The notes under the pieces were generated by a model that saw only the letters and a program-made list of their open reading frames with translations, was not told the DNA's origin and made no database searches. Both the position numbers and the translations under genes were made by a program. Shown here in pieces: positions 44,997 through 50,770 of a stretch of 50,770 nt of DNA (position 1 is the first letter of the stretch; every line of letters starts with the position of its first letter). Source of the stretch: Adhaeribacter aerolatus. GTDB lineage: Bacteria > Bacteroidota > Bacteroidia > Cytophagales > Hymenobacteraceae. The DNA lies in assembly GCF_007991635.1 (NCBI RefSeq), contig NZ_BJYS01000051.1, forward strand, positions 1-50,770, in the 5' to 3' direction.

Positions 44997-45217
44997 TTTT
45001 TAGTAAACGCCCGCTCCTATTGCTCCTACCATTGGTGGCCGGATGCCTCTTTTCCTGCCAGTCGGTGAAGGAGTATAACAAAATGTATCTGAACGATGCC
45101 GAGATGGGTTTATCGGCCCGTAAAGTGGAGAAAACCGAGATGAACTATTTGTTGTACCGCGAGGGCGCTTCGGGGGCTAACGGCGGCAAGACCGGCGGTG
45201 GCTGCGGCTGCAATTAA
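44993..45217 (+). CDS. DUF4266 small lipoprotein with Gly/Cys tail
   Basis: Lipoprotein of 74 residues. The hydrophobic leader ends in LVAGC (C18; an alternative lipid cysteine is C22 in LFSC). The short mature domain has YNKMYLNDAEMGLSARKVEKT and a glycine-rich tail REGASGANGGKTGGGCGCN. The CGCN terminus is typical of DUF4266. The EGASGAN stretch loosely resembles the D-G-x-S/T-G/S-A-T flavinylation motif recognised by ApbE but ends in Asn rather than Thr, so I do not claim it as the target. It overlaps apbE by 4 bp; the DUF3570 gene follows after 16 bp. Confidence 0.9.
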   Translation: MIFSKRPLLLLLPLVAGCLFSCQSVKEYNKMYLNDAEMGLSARKVEKTEMNYLLYREGASGANGGKTGGGCGCN

Positions 45218-45233
45218 TTAAAGCCTGAAGACC

Positions 45234-46445
45234 ATGCAAAAAATCTGCCTGAGCGCCTCCCTTTTCTTTCTCTCCATCCTTAGCTCATTCTCCCAAACGG
45301 CCCCACCCGATTCTGATTCTTTTAAAAGCCGAAAATTGAAGGCAGAAGAAGTAAACTTTGTTTCGAGTTATTACAACCAGGATGGAGACAACTCAGCCGT
45401 TACGGGTGGTATCGGTACCGAAAAGCTAACGGATATTTCTTCGGTTTTTGATATTTCCCTTACGCGAACCGATCTCCGGAACCGCTTACATACGCTGCGA
45501 TTAGAGGCCGGCATCGACCATTACACTTCGGCTTCCTCGGACCGGATAGATCCCAATACCATTTCTTCCGCCTCGGCTTCGGATAACCGTTTTTACCCGG
45601 GTGTTACCTGGACCCGGCTGGATGCAGAAAAGCACTACACCTTGGGAGCTAGTTTATCCATGTCGCGGGAGTACGATTACTTCTCTAAAGGCGCCAGTTT
45701 TAATTTTAGCCAGTTTTCCAAGGATCATAATCGGGAATTTGGTTTAACCCTTGGCGCGTATTTAGACACCTGGAAGATTATTTACCCCATCGAACTGCGC
45801 ACCTTGGCCACCAGTACCGGCCTGATTCCTAACCCGGAGGCTTCCGGCTCCAAACCCCGCAACTCCTACAATGCTTCTTTTGTGCTGACGCAGGTTATTA
45901 ATAAACGGATGCAGCTATCTTTGCTATTGGACCTGGCTTTCCAATCGGGCCAATTGGCAACGCCTTACCAGCGGGTATATTTCCAGGATAAGTCGGTGCA
46001 CGTAGAGCATCTGCCCGCGCAACGTTTAAAAATTCCGGCGGGTATACGGTTTAACTATTTCGCTACCGATCGGGTGGTTCTCCGGTCGTTTTACCGCTTT
46101 TATACCGATGATTGGGGCATTACGGCGCATACCGCTGAATTAGAAGTTCCTTATAAATTAACCCCATTTTTATCGCTGAGTCCTTTTTACCGGTTTTATA
46201 CCCAAACCGCGGCTGATTATTTTGCCGGGTACCAGCAACATGGGATGCAGCAGGCGTTTTATACCAGCGATTACGACTTATCTGCCTTCAACAGCCATTT
46301 GGCCGGACTGAACCTGCGGCTAAATTCCGCCTCGGGCATACTGGGTATAAACAAGCTGAATACGGTAGAAATCCGGTACGGCCATTATAACCGCAGCAAT
46401 GGCTTAATTTCTAATTCCATTACATTAGGAGTTACTTTGAAATAG
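45234..46445 (+). CDS. DUF3570 outer-membrane beta-barrel protein
   Basis: Exported protein of 403 residues. The signal peptide (about 1-20, ending SFSQ) is followed by LKAEEVNFVSSYYNQDGDNS and GGIGTEKLTDISSVFDISL, the N-terminal signature of DUF3570. Alternating strands throughout and a final strand SNSITLGVTLK suggest an outer-membrane barrel. It is regularly found, as here, with DUF4266, ApbE and thioredoxin-like genes and probably forms the outer-membrane part of that extracytoplasmic redox system. Its function has not been established to my knowledge. Confidence 0.92.
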   Translation: MQKICLSASLFFLSILSSFSQTAPPDSDSFKSRKLKAEEVNFVSSYYNQDGDNSAVTGGIGTEKLTDISSVFDISLTRTDLRNRLHTLRLEAGIDHYTSASSDRIDPNTISSASASDNRFYPGVTWTRLDAEKHYTLGASLSMSREYDYFSKGASFNFSQFSKDHNREFGLTLGAYLDTWKIIYPIELRTLATSTGLIPNPEASGSKPRNSYNASFVLTQVINKRMQLSLLLDLAFQSGQLATPYQRVYFQDKSVHVEHLPAQRLKIPAGIRFNYFATDRVVLRSFYRFYTDDWGITAHTAELEVPYKLTPFLSLSPFYRFYTQTAADYFAGYQQHGMQQAFYTSDYDLSAFNSHLAGLNLRLNSASGILGINKLNTVEIRYGHYNRSNGLISNSITLGVTLK

Positions 46446-46805
46446 AACTTCTGTTTTGCCGTAGTTTTTTCATCTATTAAGTATTTAAAGCTAAATATTT
46501 TAGCCTATGTGGCTTTATAGATTTCTGTGTTTCTTACCATAATTAAGGCTGCTTCATTTATGCATGTTAACTAGAGTATTACCAATATCCGGTACCCCAA
46601 AACACCTCCATTTTACTAATTCAAAACTATCACAAACCTTGGAATTTAATATTCAAATTGATATATATCATATAACACTCTAACGGTAGTCATAAAACAG
46701 AGCAGGGGTAATTCGTAGCTTTGATAAAGGGCAAGAAATTGTAATAACTGGTAAGTGAAGGTTGAATTTATTGCCGGAAGAATAAATTTTAAACCTAATA
46801 CCTTT
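46446..46805. other. Non-coding region upstream of the universal stress protein gene
   Basis: 360 bp with no ORF of note. It contains a possible Bacteroidota -7 element TAGCTTTG at 46716-46723, about 82 bp before the USP start, but no matching TTG box at the expected distance. No stable terminator for the DUF3570 gene is visible. An in-frame GTG at 46755 would extend the USP by 17 residues that do not fit the family. Confidence 0.4.
46716..46723 (+). promoter_or_regulatory. Candidate -7 promoter element
   Basis: TAGCTTTG matches the Bacteroidota -7 consensus TAnnTTTG upstream of the USP gene. The -33 TTG element is not evident 19-21 bp upstream, so this is weak. Confidence 0.22.
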
Positions 46806-47693
46806 ATGAAAACGATCCTGCTTCCCACCGATTTTTCTCCTAATTCAGCTAATGCAGCGAAATACGCCGCAGCATTAACTTCTCAAATAAAGGGCAAACT
46901 ATTGTTAGTGCATGTGTTAGGCCCCGAAACAGCTGCCACTTCCGAAGGAGGAGTAATTTCCCTGCCGCCGGATATTCGCCTCGAACTTTTTTACCAGAAT
47001 AAGCTCCTTAAATTATCAAAACAGTTAAGATTAGATTACGGCTTTCTTTTTGAGCTGGAAACGATGTGTGTACAGGGGGCTATACCGGAAGAACTAAACA
47101 AGATAATCCAGCGAAAGAAAGTTGATTTAGTTGTGATGGGAACCAAGGGCGCGAATGGTTTTTTAGAAAAACTCTCGGGAACTACTTCTGCCGGTTTTAT
47201 GAAAGAAGCTGGTTCTCCTGTACTCATTATTCCGGGAAATGCCCGGTTCCAGAATATTAAAAATATTACTTATGCCTCGAATTTTGAAAAAGACGAAACT
47301 ATTTTTCTGCAACAGCTTTTGCAGTTTACCCAACCATTTTCTCCCGCTATCTCTATCTTAAATATTAAGAGCGATGACCAAATCGATCTGGTTTGCGACA
47401 ACCAAATTTTAGAGGAAATTCAAACTCAATTTCCAGAGCAGTTTTTTAATATTTTCCAGGTGGAGGCAGACGATGTGGTTAAGGGCATTCACCAATTCAT
47501 AACACAAAGTCAGGCCGATATTCTGGCGGTATCCATCCCGGGTAAACCTTTTCTGGAGGAATTATTCCACCGGAGCATCAGTCGGCAACTGGCTTATACC
47601 AGCCAGATTCCACTATTGGCTTTACCGGCCCGGCCATTTAAATTATCTGCTCCGGCAAAATCAGCCAGGCTCGCTAGTCAGCCCGCGGTCTAG
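46806..47693 (+). CDS. Tandem-domain universal stress protein
   Basis: Cytoplasmic protein of 295 residues with two UspA domains, at about 1-145 and 150-285. The start at 46806 gives MKTILLPTDFSPNSANAAKYA, the standard N-terminus of the first domain. The nucleotide-binding motif G-x2-G-x9-G-S/T is visible in MGTKGANGFLEKLSGTTSAG, followed by PVLIIPG. The second domain (NIKNITYASNFEKDE to IPLLALPA) lacks the glycine loop and is probably non-binding. The role is stress adaptation, partner unknown. It is transcribed alone. Confidence 0.92.
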   Translation: MKTILLPTDFSPNSANAAKYAAALTSQIKGKLLLVHVLGPETAATSEGGVISLPPDIRLELFYQNKLLKLSKQLRLDYGFLFELETMCVQGAIPEELNKIIQRKKVDLVVMGTKGANGFLEKLSGTTSAGFMKEAGSPVLIIPGNARFQNIKNITYASNFEKDETIFLQQLLQFTQPFSPAISILNIKSDDQIDLVCDNQILEEIQTQFPEQFFNIFQVEADDVVKGIHQFITQSQADILAVSIPGKPFLEELFHRSISRQLAYTSQIPLLALPARPFKLSAPAKSARLASQPAV

Positions 47694-47816
47694 GATACCT
47701 TTCCGATAACCACTACTCTAACCAAAAGCCTGGGAAATAAATTTAAAAACCGGATTGCTGGTGAACCAGGAATATTACGAATATATGAATTAAGCTAAAA
47801 GGGTCCGGCGATTAAG

Positions 47817-49028
47817 ATGATGCAACTGTTCAGAAGATATCAGTTTTTGTTTCTTTCGATATTTAGCCTGCTATGGCCATTATCCGCAAGCTGCAACCCA
47901 TCTCCGGCCCAAAAGCTTTCCAAAGCTCTGCTGCAGTATCAGCAATTGGCTCTTCTAAATGAATGGGCTACTTTTCCTAAAGATTTGTGTTTACGGCCGA
48001 ACGACACGTTGGATTTTATACTGAATTTGCGCAAAAATCTTTTATTAACGGGTGACTTAGAGAAAAAGGTAAATTCAGCGAATAACTTTTTTGATCCCGC
48101 CTTAACCATGGCGGTAAAAAAATTTCAGCGTCGGCACAATCTGGCCTCGGATGGCATTGCCGGCCAGCAAACCATAGAAGCGTTGAACATTACGCCGGCA
48201 CAACGGGTGCAACAGATTCAGCTAAATATAAAAAGATGGCAGGCTGACTCTGCCTTGATGGTGCAGCCCCACGTGCTGGTGAATATTCCGGATTATACCT
48301 TGCAGTTAATAGGCAAAGCCCACCATACGATTTGGCAAACAAGGGTAATTGTTGGGCAAACGCTGAAGGGGTTTAGCACCACCATAATGGCTGGCAATAT
48401 TACCTACCTGGTTATTAATCCAGGGTGGCATATTCCCCAAAGTATTATTCTGCGCGAAATTATACCTATTCTGAAAGCCGATCCGGCGTACCTCACCCGT
48501 AACCACATGACCTTATACCGGTTAAACGGCTCCCGGAGCATCAAAACATCTGCCGAAGCCATTAATTGGTTTACGTTTAATCCTATTAATGAACCTATCC
48601 GGATTGTGCAGGAACCCGGGCCGTGGAATGCTTTAGGCAATTTAAAATTTATTTTCCCGAACGAGAACAATATTTATTTACACGATACTCCTTTTAAGGC
48701 CTTATTTGAGCAACCGGTGCGCACCTATAGCCACGGTTGCATTCGGGTTGAGCACCCGCACACGCTGGCAACTTACTTACTAAGTACTAATTGGCAGAAC
48801 CCGGTTGAACTTACCAGTATAAGGCAGGAAAAAGAATTAAATAAAATAATGCCCTTACCTAAGCCGGTACCTGTAAAGATAGGCTATTATACCTGTTGGG
48901 TAGATGCTGCCGGAGATTTACAGTTCCGGAAAGACATTTATAAACTGGATAACCTGAACCAGAATTTCCCTCTAAAAACCAGTTTACCTGGGCCGGAGGT
49001 AAAAGTACCAACCGAAACAAAAGTTTGA
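47817..49028 (+). CDS. L,D-transpeptidase with peptidoglycan-binding domain
   Basis: Exported YkuD-family transpeptidase of 403 residues (YcbB/LdtD-like), which makes 3-3 peptidoglycan cross-links or anchors proteins to the wall. The signal peptide spans about 1-26 (LSASC at its end could be lipid-modified). A peptidoglycan-binding domain lies at about 88-122 (FDPALTMAVKKFQRRHNLASD). The catalytic domain (about 158-330) has the first His in YLHDTPFKALF and the active-site motif S305-H306-G-C308-I-R310. A C-terminal extension of about 70 residues includes VKIGYYTCWVDAAGDLQF. Two adjacent ATGs at 47817 allow a one-residue shift. Confidence 0.93.
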   Translation: MMQLFRRYQFLFLSIFSLLWPLSASCNPSPAQKLSKALLQYQQLALLNEWATFPKDLCLRPNDTLDFILNLRKNLLLTGDLEKKVNSANNFFDPALTMAVKKFQRRHNLASDGIAGQQTIEALNITPAQRVQQIQLNIKRWQADSALMVQPHVLVNIPDYTLQLIGKAHHTIWQTRVIVGQTLKGFSTTIMAGNITYLVINPGWHIPQSIILREIIPILKADPAYLTRNHMTLYRLNGSRSIKTSAEAINWFTFNPINEPIRIVQEPGPWNALGNLKFIFPNENNIYLHDTPFKALFEQPVRTYSHGCIRVEHPHTLATYLLSTNWQNPVELTSIRQEKELNKIMPLPKPVPVKIGYYTCWVDAAGDLQFRKDIYKLDNLNQNFPLKTSLPGPEVKVPTETKV

Positions 49029-49109
49029 TAAAGCTAGCTTCCCCTAATTACCTTAACCTAATAACAGGCAAAAGCGGTTTAAACTGATTTTATTTTAATC
49101 ATAATATTT

Positions 49110-49877
49110 ATGGCAACCCCTACTCTTGAAAGTGATCCTAAAAGCAGCCTGAAAGCTAATGCTCAGGCCAATGCAGAAACCTATTTTCTGGAGGGGCCTC
49201 ATGCACGCGAAAATGAGCTTAAATTTTTATTCAGTGTAGTACTCGATTTTTTTCATGGCTTTAGAGTGCTGCACTTTGTGGGACCCTGTATTACCGTTTT
49301 TGGTTCGGCTCGTTTTACGGAAGAGCATTCGGCTTATGCTCAAGCGCGGGCCACCGGTGCCGGGTTAGCCCGGTTAGGTTTTACCGTAATGACGGGCGGA
49401 GGTCCCGGCATTATGGAAGCCGCTAACCGCGGTGCCAAAGAAGCAGGCGGCCGGTCGGTAGGCTGCAATATTATCTTACCGCATGAACAAAATCCAAACC
49501 CGTATTTAGACAGATGGATAAATATAAAGTACTTTTTTGTGCGAAAAGTACTGCTCTCCAAGTATTCTTATGGTTTTGTGGTTATGCCGGGTGGTTTTGG
49601 CACCCTCGATGAATTATTTGAAGCGCTTACACTTATCCAGACTAAAAAAATGCCCAGGTTCCCGGTAGTGGTTTTAGATACAGTTTACCATGCCAACCTT
49701 CAGCAACACCTGATACACATGCTCAAAGCGCGTACCATTCAGCCAAAAGACCTGGATTTAATACTATTTACTGATTCGGTGGAAGAAGCCTTAGCCCATC
49801 TGGAAAAATATGCTATTGGTCCTTTCGGATTGAAACGCCGGAAACCAAAGCCGATTAGCTGGCTTGGTGAATCCTGA
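49110..49877 (+). CDS. LOG family (TIGR00730-type) nucleotide phosphoribohydrolase
   Basis: Rossmann-fold protein of 255 residues of the lonely-guy family, whose members hydrolyse nucleoside 5'-monophosphates to base and ribose 5-phosphate. The signature is present in two pieces: MTGGGPGIMEAANRGA (94-109) and PGGFGTLDELFE (160-171, PGGxGTxxE). An N-terminal extension of about 58 residues makes it longer than the compact plant-type LOG. The true substrate in this bacterium is unknown. It converges with the response-regulator gene, with an 80-bp gap. Confidence 0.92.
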   Translation: MATPTLESDPKSSLKANAQANAETYFLEGPHARENELKFLFSVVLDFFHGFRVLHFVGPCITVFGSARFTEEHSAYAQARATGAGLARLGFTVMTGGGPGIMEAANRGAKEAGGRSVGCNIILPHEQNPNPYLDRWINIKYFFVRKVLLSKYSYGFVVMPGGFGTLDELFEALTLIQTKKMPRFPVVVLDTVYHANLQQHLIHMLKARTIQPKDLDLILFTDSVEEALAHLEKYAIGPFGLKRRKPKPISWLGES

Positions 49878-49957
49878 TCCGAGAAGAAGGAATCGAAAAA
49901 CTAGCGCGCTACTTCTTTAAACTTGTAATACTAACAGGTAAGGTCTTTAGAATAAAA

Positions 49958-50407
49958 TTAATTACCGGGCAATTGTACTAACTCAAACCAGTAATTATGG
50001 AGGGTTTTGGTTAATTCTACGAGCAAGGCAAAAGTTACTGGCTTTACAATATATGCGTTTGCGCCTAAATCAAGCGTTTTCAGAATGTCTTCTTCGGCCT
50101 TTGAAGTAGTTAGTACCACTACCGGAATTAAGCGTAAAACCGGATCAGCTTTCATCTCTTTTAACACTTCCCGCCCGTCTTTCTTCGGCATATTTAAATC
50201 TAAGAGCACCAAACCAGGCAGCGGATACTTTTCTTTATTCGAAAATTTTCCTTTGTTGTACAGATAATCTATTAATTCCTCGCCGTTTGGCACAAAGTAC
50301 AAAGAATTTTGTATCTGGTTTTCTTCTACGGCCTCCTCTATTAACATGCAATCTTCTGCATCATCATCAGCTATCAGAATTATTCTGTTTGGCTTAATTT
50401 CATTCAT
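49958..50407 (-). CDS. Single-domain response regulator (Rcp1-like)
   Basis: CheY-like receiver protein of 149 residues with no output domain. The acidic pocket D14/D15 (LIADDDAEDC), phosphoacceptor D70 (LLDLNMPKKDG), T100/T101 (VVVLTTSK) and K122 (IVKP) are all present. The long loop between beta-2 and beta-3 (about 48-64, YNKGKFSNKEKYPLP) is typical of the Rcp1 subgroup that pairs with phytochrome or PAS histidine kinases. No kinase is in the window, although a gene may begin at 50734 on the other strand. Confidence 0.93.
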   Translation of the reverse strand: MNEIKPNRIILIADDDAEDCMLIEEAVEENQIQNSLYFVPNGEELIDYLYNKGKFSNKEKYPLPGLVLLDLNMPKKDGREVLKEMKADPVLRLIPVVVLTTSKAEEDILKTLDLGANAYIVKPVTFALLVELTKTLHNYWFELVQLPGN

Positions 50408-50445
50408 TACCCTAATGCTAATTTATTCTTCCCTTTTAATTATCA

Positions 50446-50453
50446 CAAATATA
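50446..50453 (-). promoter_or_regulatory. Candidate -7 promoter element of the response regulator gene
   Basis: CAAATATA on the plus strand reads TATATTTG on the minus strand, an exact TAnnTTTG match, 39 bases upstream of the start codon. No TTG box is apparent at the expected upstream distance. Confidence 0.35.
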
Positions 50454-50690
50454 AAGAAGTCCTATTACTTCAGTTCCTAAAAAAACTATACGGCAATATC
50501 GAATTTTCTATTAAAAGGTTAACTCTGATACCCACCGCTTGCTTGTAGCCTTTTTTCTAGAACTACTTAATATTGTTGGTTTGCTTTTTAGGTAATCCTT
50601 TATAAAATAGCCCTCTTACTTTTCTGCTAAATATAATTTATCTTTCTAATAAACTAAATGCTATTTTTTTCATTTATCTGCTTTATAATA

Positions 50691-50730
50691 ATTTTATAAC
50701 ACACTCAAAAATTTTATAACACACTCAAAA
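50691..50730. repeat. Two exact 20-bp tandem copies
   Basis: ATTTTATAACACACTCAAAA occurs at 50691-50710 and again, without a spacer, at 50711-50730, just before a potential start codon at 50734. Confidence 0.9.
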
Positions 50731-50733
50731 GAT

Positions 50734-50770
50734 ATGGTATCAGATATTCTGGAACAGAGTCAGGTAGCAG
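50734..50770 (+). CDS. Possible 5' end of a gene leaving the window
   Basis: An ATG three bases after the tandem repeat opens a frame (MVSDILEQSQVA) that is still open at the window edge. Only 12 codons are visible, too few to identify anything. Its divergent position next to a response regulator would suit a sensor kinase, but that is speculation. Confidence 0.25.
   Translation, partial: MVSDILEQSQVA

Larger units (their letters stand above)
50408..50733. other. Divergent upstream region of the response regulator
   Basis: About 326 bp of AT-rich sequence without a gene, upstream of the response-regulator start and of a possible plus-strand gene at the window edge. It includes a candidate minus-strand -7 element (50446-50453) and a 20-bp tandem duplication (50691-50730). 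Confidence 0.45.

Noticed and set aside
49902-49911. TAGCGCGCTA palindrome between the LOG-family and response-regulator genes
   Set aside because: Only 10 bp, lies in a convergent 3' region, and lacks a T-run or a promoter context.

Overview
The window looks like a chromosomal segment of a Bacteroidota bacterium, most likely a Cytophagales/Hymenobacteraceae-type organism (Adhaeribacter-like; this is inference). The evidence is a SusC/SusD pair with an ECF sigma/FecR switch, three large proteins ending in type IX secretion (T9SS) sorting domains, SprB-type repeats, an RND-TolC fusion, a DUF4266/DUF3570 cluster, and the near absence of Shine-Dalgarno sequences. No rRNA, tRNA, CRISPR array, insertion sequence or prophage was recognised.

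Region 1 (about 0.2-15.5 kb) is a sulfated-glycan uptake and desulfation locus. On the minus strand, in the direction of transcription, it holds an ECF sigma factor, a FecR anti-sigma factor, a SusC receptor with an STN signalling domain, a SusD lipoprotein and three exported sulfatases. A plus-strand Tat-exported PhoD-like phosphatase sits between the sulfatases. No glycoside hydrolase or polysaccharide lyase is visible, so the locus seems to remove sulfate (and perhaps phosphate) and import the product rather than cut a backbone.

Region 2 (16.1-20.3 kb) is a plus-strand run of membrane proteins: two of unknown family, a DUF6544-like protein, an internally duplicated membrane protein and a VIT1/CCC1 metal transporter. 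Just upstream is an unannotated, startless open frame that looks like a decayed gene.

Region 3 (20.5-30.1 kb) is a tandem family of three T9SS cargo proteins with a shared C-terminal half (SprB-like repeats plus sorting domain) and exchanged N-terminal modules: a C-type lectin domain in the first, and seven RCC1 repeats followed by seven 60-residue GGYILGG repeats in the other two. The intergenic DNA is duplicated as well, and each gene ends in a clear intrinsic terminator.

Region 4 (30.7-35 kb) is a mixed segment: a glycosyltransferase N-terminal half, a membrane protein, a flavodoxin, a PAP2 phosphatase and a DinB-family protein, separated by long AT-rich spacers.

Region 5 (35.4-43 kb) handles metals. 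It contains a small exported protein typical of this context, a CzcA-type RND pump fused to its TolC-like outer-membrane partner, the periplasmic adaptor, and a ferritin-like/VIT1 fusion (MbfA-like) preceded by an operator-like palindrome and followed by a possible 48-residue overlapping gene.

Region 6 (43-46.4 kb) is an extracytoplasmic redox cluster: a CxxCH haem-binding protein, then a tightly overlapping thioredoxin-like/ApbE/DUF4266/DUF3570 operon. Region 7 (46.8-50.8 kb) holds a tandem universal stress protein, an L,D-transpeptidase, a LOG-family protein, a minus-strand single-domain response regulator, a 20-bp tandem duplication and the possible first codons of a gene leaving the window.
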